The translations under genes were made by a program, and so were the position numbers. The notes beneath the pieces are model-generated. The model ran no database searches. It saw only the letters and a program-made list of their open reading frames with translations, and was not told the DNA's origin. Shown piece after piece: positions 45,959-58,561 of a stretch of 64,000 bases of DNA (positions are counted from its first letter, which is position 1; every line of letters starts with the position of its first letter). The stretch lies in NCBI GenBank assembly GCA_025093555.1, contig JAIWNF010000044.1:372001-436000 (forward strand), read 5' to 3'. This DNA comes from Circinella umbellata (lineage: Eukaryota > Mucoromycota > Mucoromycetes > Mucorales > Lichtheimiaceae).

Positions 45959-48900
45959 TTAGTCGCCACCTCCGCCCCCGCCTCCGCAACCTCCTCCTCC
46001 TCCGCCACCACAGCCTCCGCCTAATATACATATATAATTATAAAAGTATGCATTAAATCCAACGTTCTGCCAATTAATCTCTTCAACTGAATAACAAGAC
46101 CAATCTCTATACACATGCTGATTTTCAAATTTGATAAATATATGTAAGATATTTTTTAAAAGGCTTACCTCCTCCAGAGTCTCCTCCTCCTCCAGAGTCA
46201 CCACCTCCGCCCGAACCACAAGCACCTGAGCTGCCGCCTCCAATATCACTTGCATCAAAGTTACTAATTCCGCACATCGATGTCATATCAAGGCCATAAC
46301 TCGTACTACCAGTAGTCGTATTATATGTTGTAGGAGCATAGCCACTATAACCTTGTCGCATGCGAGCATGTATATCTGGAAAGAATTTAGAACCAGTAAA
46401 CTTGCCACTTGGACATGTTGTGAATTGGCATTCACTTTCGGAATACCAGTCAAGACCATCAGTCGTCCAACCCCACTGTTTATGTTTTTTGGAATACTTC
46501 CGCCGCATCATACCATAAAGACTCCATGATGCAACCCACCATTCGTATTTTTTTTCTTCTTTTTTTAAAGGTTTTATAAGCTGGAGATCAGTTCTTTTGG
46601 AATAATAATCGTCTTCAATTTGACCAAGAAAGCGTTCAGGATTCCGTTTATGGTAAACAGCTATTGTACTTCCAGGAGGTATACGACCATACACTGAGTG
46701 TTCATATTTTTTTTAGTATTCTGTAGTATCATATGTAAAACCATATGTTATGTAATCATTTCCCCACCACCACCACCACCCTTTTTTTTTGTGCGTGTGT
46801 ATTTACTTCGTTTTACTGTTATTCTCCAATGAGGATTTCGAGGACTATATGTTTTTGTCTCTAGAAAATTATAAAAAAAGGACATACATAAGTATTTTTT
46901 TTCTCCATTAACAATGAATATAACTAAGATGAAATGCAAACTAGACATCATAATTACCAATCCTAGTAAGAAATATAGGTGGTATATAATGATGTAATGG
47001 TAAGTTAGCAAATAAAGTTACAATGTATAATACAACTACTTTTTTTCCCATTATAACATTCAATAATGTACCTTTTAGAAACTCCTGCTGTTTCTTTATT
47101 GACAATCCCATCAAAGATTGTTCTATATCATTTGAATGGATATATATATAAATGTATTAGCTAATATTTATCTTTTACTTAAAATCAAGTTGGCGTGGAT
47201 TTCTATACATACCCTATGTATCCATATCCGGTATGAGAAATCTTTGAATAAATTTCTTCACGGACTTGACATGCTAATGTTTCTGAAATAATCAAATTTG
47301 ATTGAGATTCTTTATGAATAGTGATCGGCAAAAATGAGCTTGTTTGCTTTTTATTATCGTTGTCATCATTCCTCTTCTCATTGGAATTATTTTTACTTTC
47401 AGAAATAAAAGCAGGAGTGTCATTACGAGCTGAACTACCATGATGACTTAGATCTTCAAGTCTAAATATAAAATAAAAGAAAAAAAAAGATTATGATAAG
47501 CAAATTGAAAACAAATATACTCTATTTTTTTAGTTTATCAATGCTATACTTACAATAGGGTTGACATTTTCTTTTTCATATTACTATTAACGCATTTATT
47601 TTTTAATTGATTATATTTAAAAAAATTTCGTGTGGCTTTATGAGATATTTTTCGATGTACAGAACCTGCCATTTTGCCAAAGTCAATGCTTCGTGTAAAC
47701 GACGAAGGTAGTTTGTTCCAGGCATTTTTGGTTATAATAAAAGAATTTTCCAAATGAGAAGGCAGAACAGAGGTATTATGATTAGGAGCTCGACCTAATT
47801 GGGATAACATCATGTCGCGATAACTAAATGGAAAAAGCAAATGTGTACGCCAAACCATATCTATTGAACAATATATATTATTAGTTGTTATTGACAGCTC
47901 TTTTTTTTCGTATATTTGATTTTTTGGTATATACATATGTACATATTTAACCATGCATGCGTTTGTTATATTAAATTAGAAAGAATAGTATTTACCAATA
48001 GCCCATGTTGGAAGGATTGCGTTTTGTACTTCTGGATCTTTTTGAACTTTTAAAAGAAGTAAAAAATCGTGATAATCATTGATAGCGTTTGGAATATCGT
48101 GCTTTTCTGGGTTTTCCCATCTTGGTGTAATTTTAGTAACCATGGTATGTATGTATTCTCTTTGATTAAACATTGCTTGAACAAGATCCAAAGATAATCC
48201 CATTGGATTGTTTTTATGTGTAGATTTAACAATATTGGAAAATTCTATATTTTTACAGAAACTAATTAGTATACGTGTCTCTTGTTTTGGAGGGTTTATC
48301 TAATATCTTTCCTTTATATTTATATACTAAATAATCTTGATTACTATACCTTTGCAATAACTTTTGTCTCCAGAAGCATTGATTATATTTGTCTTTCCAT
48401 TGCCTTCAGAGTTAGCAATACAGTTTAACATATCATTCATATCTTTGCTTCCATAAAATACGTCTTTTGATTTCTTGATTCGTTTATCAATTCTTTCTTG
48501 AATAGGCTTCTCTTTAGAAGTGATCTTTTCATCTTTAAATGCCCCGTCACTGTCCAACTTTGTTCCACTAATTTATATGTTATTTTTTTTCGAGAAAGCT
48601 GAGTCGTTAGTTTATACTTATTACATATACTCTTCTAATTTGATGTATTATGCAACAATGTATTTGATATATATATTCTTTTCTACCTGACTTTGAATGG
48701 TAACGATGCCAATACATTAGAAATTGACAGTGAATCAACAGTGTTCTCAGGATGCTTACAAATAAAACTAGGGCATTTCACCACAACAGTAGGATCTGTT
48801 CGAAATGACGCATAATCTAACCTGTTTTATATAGTTTTTTTAACATATGTAAACAGAGAGGTTTAGTATATACAAAATTACCTCCTTTAATAAAAAAAAG

Positions 48901-49787
48901 CCACGCATTCTCTCATTACCAGCTTTCAAAATATATTTTCGAAGAACATGAACCACAATGGATATAAAGCGCGCGTCGTTCATGTGTTTCCCCTTCCAAT
49001 GTATCATTTCCATTTTTTATTTGGATAAGTTGCTCTCTAGTCGAATTATTGTCGAGTGATGTCTGTTCCAATTCTTCTTTTGTAAGTACGAATGGATAAA
49101 TATAGAAATGGACATCTCTATGACGGGTCCAGATTTTATCCAAGTAGTCTTTTTGTTTTTTATCTTTATCTCTTCTTTGCTTATGCTATATAAATTTTAA
49201 TTATGGAATATAACGTTGTTGGTTGCCTAATATTAGCATCATTAAAGAAAACAAAAAAAAAGGGGGAAATGCATGCTTTTTCTTGGAAAAAAAAATAAAA
49301 TAATTTTACCATGGGTTGTAAAGGAAACGGCTGGGACCATAGTGGTGCGAAATCAGAGTCAGGACAGATATCATCTTTGTACTGGTGAGGAGCCATCAAA
49401 TGTGCATGCCATGCATAAGCAATGTCTTTTTAGCAGTAGTGAAAAATAAAAAAGATTTAAAATTAATGCGATGTCACTAAATAATATATCTTATTTCTCT
49501 ACAAATTACTTTTCTTTACCCAATGGGACCTGTTTACTACTATTCCACCTTTCTAATGTATCTCGTTTTCCAACAATACGGATGAACTCCAAATAGCGTC
49601 TTTCAGCTGCAATTACATACAGTTTAAAAAGTTCTGGACCCAAAGACTGTTCGATATTATAAAAGCTTTCAAGAAGAGACATGTAGTAATAACAATTTTC
49701 CACAGTAACAATGGTATCCAAACGAGGTATATCGCCTCTATAAGAGAACATGGGTTCTTTAGAAAAGTTATTAGAAAATGTTGACAT
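45959..49787 (-). CDS. Glycine-rich domain-containing protein (DUF1399/GRDP family)
   Basis: Plant GRDPs of this family have been linked to development and stress, and the fungal function is unknown. The first exons are 49520-49787, 49310-49425, 48920-49185, 48687-48821 and 48350-48567. Further exons begin at about 48244, 47863 and 47463, and the last is 45959-46020. The core holds FKLYVIAAERRYLEFIRIVG, then the first family signature DIAYAWHAHLMAPHQYKDD. LDLVQAMFNQREYIHTMV and NDYHDFLLLLKVQKDP follow, and then a second signature IDMVWRTHLLFPFSYRD. In other members this second site usually reads D-L-W-H-T-H, so here H is replaced by R. The C-terminal part (GRIPPGSTIAVYHKR, WSLYGMMRRKYSKKHKQWGW) ends in a Gly/Cys/Asp tail. 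Exons around 46830-46990 are uncertain. Confidence 0.82.
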
Positions 49788-52700
49788 TATCGTTTTAGAA
49801 GCTTATAGATACAGTAAAATAATATGACAGAGTAGAAAAAAAAAAGAAGAGAAGAAGAAAGTTCTCAACAATAAGCTTTTTTTAAAGAAAGAAAAAATAA
49901 TGGTTAGCACAGCCTTCATTGTGTAACGTCAAATCATAGCATAATAAATGATTATGGCTACGCGCTTCTTTTTAAGAACTCCGTGGGTAAAATATAAGTA
50001 AATATAAATGCAAAGATTTACTGAAGCAGATAAATGCTTTTTTGTTCAGCAAAACAGTAAACTTTATTTTTCTTAAATATATTAAATTTTGCGTAGTTTT
50101 TTAATAAGAATGAAAATTACCAAAAATAAATGAGTTGCGTAGCCAAGTGAAAAAAAAAGGGGATTTGATATTACTACAGTGGCTCCATTCCCAAAGTTCA
50201 CAAATTTACAAACTTTGAGAGTGGAACCACTGTACTAAATAGCTTGCATAATTTTTGTCTCTATAACAAATGGAAGTGATTTCCCTATTTGTTAGTTGCA
50301 TTAGCGTTACAGACGCGCAACAAATGACAACGCAATACGCCATCCATCAAATTCAGTGTAACCTTTGACAAAAGCTTAAAAAGGCTGCAGATTTGACCAA
50401 GTTTATCCAAAAATAGTTAGACTCCGGTGCATAAAGAAATACATGAGATTATTAGTGAATGTAGATTGTATATTGCTCTTTAAAAGAGTTGAAAGAAGTA
50501 AAATAATAAAACAATAGCAAACACAGAATTCTTTTCCTTGCCCTTTTTACTCTGTGTACTAGCCGAATTACAACCGGTAATACAAATGCTTTCTTTTTGT
50601 ACCTGGCCAGCTATGCAGCCATGTAAGACCAAAGTACTGTTTTTTTCCTAATGAATTGCGGCTGACTCATTAGAACCAAAAACAATATCATATATTATAT
50701 TTAGTAAAAGAATAAAAGTAGTTTATGATTTGAAGCAAGAGAAAATGTGTAACAAGTCCCATTGTAAGTTTATAAGTATCATCAATAGTTATTTAAGTCC
50801 GATACTTCGCTCTTAGTAATTATAGTATCAGAGTACAAATAGAATAACACGAGAAGGTATGGATGGGAATCTTGACATATACGTAAAGAGCTTTCTTTTA
50901 AATTAGCAAATTATATTTTATGCAATGTATGTGTTATTATATTATTATATGTATAATATAAATCTCAATGTAACTTTTGGTCGTTTGTAGGCATTGTGTC
51001 CGGTTTCTCAAATTTGAGACCTCTTGACCAATGAGTCTTTCTTCTATTGGTACCAGGCCTTCGGCTCCAGTTTCCAACCAATTGGCAACCGATCTCCATG
51101 GGGTTTGGAAAACTTTTTTTATTTCTCAAGCCTTATTGTCCTAATACTCCGTCTGTATATCATAAGTCACTGAAAACAAAATAGCGTATAACGCTTACTA
51201 TTATACTTACTGTATTTAGCACAAGTGAGCTCCCTTTCTTCTGGATTAGTTTCTAAGCGCTTGTACACTTCGGATGCATCCTTCGCAGATTGGCCAGGAG
51301 TACAGATTCGCATTTATCAGTCAATGCTAAAAGACACTAGATGTATCTATTTAAAGTTTTTGATTCATTTTTTCAGCCAAGGATTTCTGTTTACGTATTT
51401 TTCAATGGCCTATAAATACACACGACTGAAATTAACTTACAAAAATGAAAGATATAACTATGGAGAACAATAGTTCACAGAAAAGGGGGGGATTGTTTTT
51501 TGGTGAGGCTTAAAGTTGGTGAGTAGTTTTGAACTTTGGAGCAAAGTTGAAACACTCACAAATCTAATCCATATATGTATATGTGTGTATTGCCATTTCA
51601 TTGGTACTTTGTATATACAGTATTCTACATGTTTGTCATAAAATGGGAAGAGTAAATAAAAAAAATGTGCAGCCACAAAGCATTAAAGAAAAAAAGATCT
51701 GTTAAGCAAGTTTGTTTTTAAAAAAATTTAAAATATTAAAAAAAAGGAAGCCTAACAACTAAAAAGATGATTATTCGTTCAAGCTCTTTACAAGAAAACA
51801 TGGATGGGTTTTTGGATGGCTGCTACTACTAGTGATAAAGATACATTATTAGTTAATATTGTTAAGTTAACAGAGAGTGAACGCGATGGATGTTTGATAT
51901 GAATCACAAATGAAGAATGTGGTCGTCAATACTACTGCTACCCTTTTACATGATAGTCTTCATTTTGACAATAGTAACGTCAGAAAGAATCAAAATACCA
52001 TGGTCACTTGACCTTTATTTTCAGTTATTAAAACAAAATAATAATTTATTCACTTTCTTAATGATACACACAAAGTACTGTCTTATTTTGTTTGACCAGC
52101 CAATCCTTTTTGTTGATCTTGTGGGTGGTAAAAGAATGTCGTGTAATATACGAGACTTCTTGTTTTAGCAAGATTGGTGTTCCTTATAAATGTTGAAGAT
52201 TATCGTTGCTTCCACAGAAATATGACTGCTGTAGCCAGAGACTTGACAATGTGTGACAATCTTGTTTCATAATCAATTTGATGGGCGCAGCATCTAAATA
52301 TGCAAAACCGTATCTCTTATTAAACGGCTATCATAAATAAGTTGTCGTTATCTTTTCTTTCATCTTTTTGACTCGCTTGTTAAATACTCACGTCCTTGTG
52401 TATATGAAAATCAAGAATCCATGATTTTATCCTCTCTGCTATATAATAATTCAAGCATCATAATACAGCATTATTATAAATATGACCGCTTTGAGATTTT
52501 ACAGCGTTCACAAAGGATGTTTAACGTAACATAAATGATTATAACTATAACACTATAAATCAAAAGGTAAAGACAAGCTGGTAAAGGTGGCAACTTTTTG
52601 ATTTTTATGTGTGGATACATACTTTTTATACTATAAGCTGCCAAAGCATCATTACTTGATTTTTTCTAAACAGTTCTATACAATTAAAGCTGCGGCGAAA

Positions 52701-52796
52701 GATCTTAACGCGTACTTTTTCTTCTCTTTATTTTTTCACTTCACTTTTACATTCTCAACTTCTAAATTCTATTACACTATCTGTTCAACATAAACA
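49788..52796. other. Long intergenic region with one foldback element
   Basis: 3 kb, AT-rich. The foldback element at 50177-50232 is listed separately. A frame at 51788-51898 plus reads ALYKKTWMGFWMAATTSDKD before a stop and looks protein-like but is not recognised. The frames at 51225, 51917 and 52611 have no domain support. Confidence 0.4.
50177..50232. mobile_element. 56-bp foldback element flanked by TA
   Basis: CAGTGGCTCCATTCCCAAAG at the left matches CAGTGGTTCCACTCTCAAAG at the right (inverted), with about 14 bp of spacer between the arms. TA lies directly outside both ends (50175-50176, 50233-50234). It is probably the collapsed ends of a pogo/mariner-like element. Confidence 0.7.
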
Positions 52797-55700
52797 ATGC
52801 CTAAAAGAGGGGCCAAAACAGAACAAAAACAACAAGCTAAACGAATCTGTTCAGAACCAAAAAAACCGGCTTTATGTGGATTGAAAGGGTCATTCGTCCT
52901 AAGTACTTATTTGAGATGAAGCTGGTCAATACCCATCGGTATATTGCCTAATGCCACCAAAAATTGGGCAAACATGAATATTGTATTGGATGATTATTTT
53001 AAAGAAGTGGCTACACCATTGTCACCTGATGATTTCTATAATCAACTTGAGGAAGCCTTCAATACAATTATTGCAAACTCAAAAAATGTTAGCTTAAAGA
53101 CGTATGTTCAACGATTACAAGCATTTTACGCGAAACAATCCATTAGGCAAGAAATGAAAGGCCGCTACTCTATTAAAAAAGAAGAAGCCGCGATAGTTCG
53201 TGCTAAACGAGCTGCTATTAATGCTGGAGAATTAACCGGAGCAATACTATCTCAAAAAGGAGCAGAGAATTTAAGAGAAGAGGTAATGACAAGTAATGTG
53301 GATTGGGAACTCACGAGCATATTAATAGTAATAATAAACTTATATATATATATATATATATTGCGCGGTCTCTATCTATAGGTAGGCGAACTTAATGAAA
53401 CCAGAAACCAAGCCATTGTAGGACAAAGTCACGAAGAAGAGGAAGATGATGCAGCGGAAATAGATAATGAACACACAGAAGGAGAGAATGAAGCAACGGA
53501 GATAGATAATGAACACACGGATGGAGAGAATGAAACAGCAGACATCGAAAAGGAACAAGAAGAGGAAGAGGTAAGTTTTTTTTGTGAGTTGTGTATTGTC
53601 GATAATAATAAGTTCTAAAAATCTTTTGATGTGACCACAGAGAGGTGATAGTAGCTTCCAGACAGTTTTGAACGAAGTGACTTCTAATGATAATAACAAT
53701 AATAACAACAACGTAAGTATATAGTTTTCTCGTTTTCTTTCTGTAACGTGTTGATTCTTTTGTTTTTTGTGTTGCTTATGTGATAATAAACTGTATGTAT
53801 ATAGTGTTTGCTAGTTCCGTTGATCCCCCCCGTCCTAGCAAGCACTAAAGGCATAGACATTGGTGGCTATCCCTCAACCTCGTCAAACCTTGCTCAAAAA
53901 TTCCATCAATTTAAATTAGCTGTACTTAACGGAGATGATAACGGTGACTTACTTAGTTACGAAAGTAACTTACATGAAATACTGTAATTGTCATTTTGAT
54001 TTTCACTTATACGTACGTTGTGTGATATAAAATTCATTTAATCTAATATCATCTCTTCGTTGTCATTTCCTTTTTTCTCTTCCCAGGTCTTTAACACATA
54101 TTCTTTTATTGAAGCAGAACCATATTAATTTACAAAAACAGATTATGGGTGATGATTTAATGAACAAAACTTATAATGATTTTGTTGAAAAATATGCTAA
54201 TATTGACTATGAAGATGAAAATAGTCAATTTATGAAAAATGTCAAGAAACTCATAAAAGTAAGTATTTTTTCTGAAACTTCTGTCGTAATGAGTTTTTCC
54301 AGAATATTGATGTCCCCCTTCGTTTAATTTGTTGATTTAGCCGTTAAAATTTGCTGGATTCAATCGAAATACTGTCGTGAAGGAGATTATCATGGAAATG
54401 TTGAAGTATTCACTTGGTTCATTTGAGTATTCAATTCTTCGTGCATTACAAAACATGTAAGAAGCCCTTTTTTTTATTGATATACTTCAGCTGGGGAACG
54501 AAAAAACAAGAATATGGATAACCATAATTTATGTATTGATAACAACTACTATTTATTTATTTTTTAGTGTTGAAGAATTTCCACATGAACCACTAAATGA
54601 TATAAAGGAGCATGATATTATTCATGGGATTGTTGACCCTATTATTCGTTCAGTATTATCTTCATGCCAGTACCGTCTTCGTTGGTAAGTAATAACCACT
54701 CTCGTATCCAATTATTAGCAGTTAAATATTTCGTTCCTATTTGTTTATTTGTTAATTTTTCATTGGTGATAGGCCAGAGATAAGTGCTGATGCGCGTCTC
54801 TGTCGCACAACCAGGTCTCAAAGACCAGATGCGATGTTATCAGAAGTAGATGGTTTGACCTATTCTATTTGTTATGGATATGGCAAGGTGAAAGCTAAGA
54901 ATACTGATAAATATGGAAAACAAGTTGATTTGGCAAGACTTGCAATAGTTGGGAAAGATACCATCGATATGCACAAACACAATCATGTTCTTTTATTTCA
55001 AGTTGTTGGTAACACAATCACGTTTTAATTGGAATATTTGGCTGCAGAGGCTACATACGTTTAGGGTTCTTAGTAGACCGATCCGGATCAGATCGGCACC
55101 ATTTCGAATCCGATCCGTTTTGAAACGGATCGGATTTTCGGAAATCCGGATTGTCCATGGATTAGAAAATTGCAATCCGAATCCGTTTCGTAAAAATCCG
55201 GATTGAATCCGTAATCCGTAATGCAAAAGGATCAATTAGATGAAAATTTAGGCTATATAGTAGATGTCACAGTATTTTTTCATGAGAAAAGGTATTTTAC
55301 AAGATGGTGTATGGTAGCCGTTTGAGATCGTTTAAGAACACTAAAACATTGGTAACAGAGGTGCATTATTTTTAGATGATTTTATTATTTTGGTTTGAAA
55401 AACATAATAGGAAATAAATAAGTTATAATAAAAAAAGAATTGTAGTAATAAAAAGTTATAGTGGGAAAATGAGTTCTAGTAGAAAAAAAGTTATAATGGG
55501 AAAAAAGAAGTTACAATGGGAAAAGAAAGTTATAGTTGGAAAAAAATTATAGTGGGAAAGTTATAGTAGAAAAAAAAAGTTATGCTGGTGCAGTACAAAT
55601 AAGTTTTTGTGGTAGAAATATAACATGACGTGGACTTTTTTTTTGTGGGGGCAAGTAGTAAATTTCCGGTGTGCTGAAAAAAAAGAGTATAAGTTTACCT

Positions 55701-56397
55701 TTTCTGTTTACAACCAAATAAAAGTTCATAATTCTCTTTATCATTACTAGATTAATAAAAATAGTAATTAAGTTCATTAATCTCTCTTTTTAATCTTCAA
55801 TTTTTGTTTCTTTCTTTTCAGATTTTTTTTTTCTATATTAAAGCCATTACTACTTTTCTTTTCAACTGCTCTATTCAAGTATACAATAATATACAAAAAC
55901 TTACTCTCTTCTTTATTTGAATATATATATATACCTTACCACAGCATTGTTAAAACTTTGATCCATTACTCTATAATTATAATGACGGATCAGAAAAATC
56001 CGACGGATCCATAGATCTCAATCCGTTTACAATCCGGATTGTAGAATTACGATCCGAATCCGATCCGAATCCGTTGAGACACAATCCAAATCCGATCCAA
56101 TCCGTATGAAAAACGGATCGGTTTATAAATCCGGATTGTACTAAGATCCCTACATACGTTGTCGCAAGATTGAATAGGATTAACTTACCAAGAAGTATTT
56201 CGGAAATTGAGGCGTTTACATTAGCAATCCCGTCGTTGTATCACGTATATACTGCATTTAAAACTAGTAAGACCACAATGACACATGAATACTGGATCGA
56301 AAACTACAAAGAAACACTTGACACACCCTCGTTTAAAACAATTATTGATAAGAGTAGGTTGAACTCACGTCCTTGTTTCATTCATCATGACAATTAA
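52797..56397 (+). pseudogene. Lineage-specific nuclease-like gene disrupted by stops and an hAT-like insertion
   Basis: Frame continuity from ATG 52797 (KRGAKTEQKQQAKRICSEP) through one TGA (52917-52919) to DDYFKEVATPLSPDDFYNQL suggests one original gene. It has about seven exons: 52797-53282, 53382-53570, 53641-53712, 53806-53984, 54089-54258 and so on. A glutamate-rich middle leads to a C-terminal domain with RPDAMLSEVDGL, YGYGKVKAKN, YGKQVDLARLAIVGKDTID and LLFQVVGNTITF. After TAA 55026-55028 and a 1091-bp insertion it resumes with ATYVVARLNRINLPRSI. Related Mucoromycota proteins as I remember them carry G-x-G-E-x-K at the GYGKVK site, reminiscent of a PD-(D/E)XK core. Here the acidic residue is lysine. 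Function unknown. Confidence 0.7.
55062..56152. mobile_element. hAT-like non-autonomous element, copy 1 (1091 bp)
   Basis: Begins TAGGGTTCTTAGTAGACCGA and ends, inverted, TAGGGATCTTAGTACAATCC. It is flanked by a perfect 8-bp duplication CATACGTT (55054-55061 and 56153-56160). Subterminal 150-bp regions on both sides are packed with ATCCG/CGGAT pentamers (CCGATCCGGATC, AATCCGTTT). The middle holds AAAAGTTATAGTGGGAA tandem motifs. No transposase frame is present. It interrupts the coding region around it; joining across the duplication restores the downstream frame ATYVVARLN. Confidence 0.92.
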
Positions 56398-56626
56398 TAC
56401 CACCAACCTCTTTTTTTCATCAACCCCAGTATACTTTTTTACCCATATTTTTTTTTCGTATATACCTTCCATTATTATAATTTTAATATTATTACTGTAA
56501 ATATTCCCATTTATAATTTTCATTTTTCTTTCTATCACCTACATCTACAAAAAAAGTAAAATAAACTGCTTTATATGTCAAGGAATCATTGAATTATTGC
56601 ATTTCATCTTTTATTTCTAGAAGGTT
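56398..56626. other. Short gap, no feature seen
   Basis: AT-rich 3' flank of the disrupted gene with T runs. No site recognised. Confidence 0.3.
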
Positions 56627-58561
56627 CACGGTAAAAAATTTCAGTGGTAAAAATCGAGTAATTTCTTGTATATCTTGGTTTGGTAAAAAGTGAGTAGAAA
56701 TTGCAAATTCACAAAGAAAAACCAAACTAGGAATTATATGAAAAAATTTAAGAATTACCAAGCCCAAAATAATTAGGATATACCAGTACCAAACAAAACT
56801 AAGATATACCAGAACCAAACAAAACTAGAGATAACTCAATATAGCCCATCATTCCATAATTACAATTATCCTATCACGGCGCAATATATTCATACTTTTT
56901 ATTGTACAATAAACAAATACTATAATATAACGTGCTAAAGATTAGACTTGATCCAAATCTGCACGTGGTCGACGTTCATAAGGTGCTAGGTGACACTCCA
57001 TACTAAAAAACATCGAATATCAAAATTTATTATTAAATTACCCATATATTTATCATCAATAAGAAATGTAGATTTTGAAATAAAAAAAAGATACTTACAT
57101 CATACTCAATTGTTCCATTTCATACGGCGTAATGCTAAAAAATAATAGTGATTAGTTTTAATTGAAGAAAACCAGAATGAAATGCGTCTAAAAAAGTATG
57201 TACTTAATCTAAATATTGATCATACTGTAGGTTTCTATTTGTGTGGAACCGTAATAATGTATTATTTCCAAGTTTATACTATTCATATTTATTCTCTTAC
57301 CTGTTTCAATAATGTCTTGATCTTCCCGTTCCTCAACATGAGTTACTGCTACTGGTTGTTCTTTGTTCATTTGTTATTTTCAATATTTTAAGATCAATAC
57401 CTTCCTGCTTACCTGTTTCTAATGGTTCTTGTAAACTAGATCCATCTAATCCTCCATCGATTTCTGCACCTAATTTTTCTTGATAATCAGCATATACTTT
57501 TCGCGCACCATTCATTAAATTGTTCCATGCCTCACATAATAAGTGATTAGCTGCCCAACTGTTTTCGCATAAACCAAAGTTAATTCCAGTTTCATCTAAT
57601 ACGGCTGCTTCAAGTGCAGCAATGGCTGTTTCACGATCCTTGTCGCTTAAGGATGCCCAAGACACTGGAGCTGTCGGTCGACCAATAAAATGAGATTGTT
57701 CACTAATGGAATCCATTTGGGTAACGTCAGTGTCATTTCGTGTTGATTTTCCTTTTTTATTTTTGCTGTTGAGTAAAATTCGACGTTTTTCAGCAACTGT
57801 TTCCAATACAGGACTTCTCTCTTTTAATACTGTGTTATAATAAGCTTCAGCTGTTGTGTTTTCCATGTTTTCATCGCTACTTTGGATAACTAAAGAAACA
57901 ATACGTTCTTTCTTAATAGTCATTTTGTTAAAAACTCTTTTTCCTTCTATTACTTGAACAATGCGTGGGGCTGGAATGATGCCTAGACGTTGTTGATTAT
58001 TTGAATCTATTACTAGTGATTGATCACTTGAAAGAACGTCGTTTCGTGCGTTTGATTGTGAATCCTCTACGGCTTCTCTAATAGTATTGAGCATACGTAC
58101 AATTTCTTGGTTGTGAACATCATAATAATCTTTAAATTGATCAAATCTCTCCTGATGTTTATTGAGTGAATCGTATACAGTTTTTACATCTTTGGTAAGA
58201 TTTGTTATTTGACGGCGTACTTCGACAATCTCTTGTAGTGTATTTGATTTAGGAGGCATTGTTCAAGAGGAAAAAAAAGGTTAACTTTATTCATCTAAAA
58301 TATACAATCGTATGAAACAAGAAATAACTAGAAAGTACCATGAATCTGGTATATAGTGGGTATATTCCTGGTAAAACTTAGTTTAAGCTGAAATTTACTA
58401 AATTTTACAGACAGATTCTTGTAAATAATGGTGCTTTTAAGGTAAAGCTTGGTATATATTAAGTAGAACCATCATTTACCTATTATAAACTAAGCATAAC
58501 CAAGCTTTACTGGAAAATACCATAAAAACCCCCAGTTTAACCCATCAATTTTTTTACCGTG
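56627..58561. mobile_element. 1.9-kb inverted-repeat unit carrying one ORF
   Basis: CACGGTAAAAAA at the left (56627) recurs inverted at the right end (58561). Inside, AAACTAAGATATACCAG (56796-56812) has an inverted partner AAACTAAGTTTTACCAG (58368-58384), the two lying about 170-180 bp from each end. GGTAAA/TTTACC motifs repeat on both arms, and a 26-bp direct repeat lies at 56778-56828. No clear target duplication was found. The only gene inside is the minus-strand ORF at 57333-58259. The reading as a DNA transposon is inference from this symmetry. Confidence 0.5.
57333..58259 (-). CDS. Unrecognised 308-residue coiled-coil protein
   Basis: An intact single open frame. N-terminal heptad-like region (residues about 8-75: EIVEVRRQITNLTKDVKTVY, HQERFDQFKDYYDVHNQEIV) predicts a coiled coil. 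A low-complexity middle follows with SDQSLVIDSNNQQRLG. A more conserved-looking C-terminal part reads PTAPVSWASLSDKDRETAIA, NFGLCENSWAANHLLCEAWN and GARKVYADYQEKL. No catalytic motif is apparent. A GTAAGC donor near residue 287 and a downstream AG would splice the tail into exons reaching about 57106 (VTHVEEREDQDIIET). The ORF sits centrally in a symmetric inverted-repeat unit, so it may be an element-encoded protein. As far as I can tell it is of unknown function. Confidence 0.6.
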   Translation of the reverse strand: MPPKSNTLQEIVEVRRQITNLTKDVKTVYDSLNKHQERFDQFKDYYDVHNQEIVRMLNTIREAVEDSQSNARNDVLSSDQSLVIDSNNQQRLGIIPAPRIVQVIEGKRVFNKMTIKKERIVSLVIQSSDENMENTTAEAYYNTVLKERSPVLETVAEKRRILLNSKNKKGKSTRNDTDVTQMDSISEQSHFIGRPTAPVSWASLSDKDRETAIAALEAAVLDETGINFGLCENSWAANHLLCEAWNNLMNGARKVYADYQEKLGAEIDGGLDGSSLQEPLETGKQEGIDLKILKITNEQRTTSSSNSC

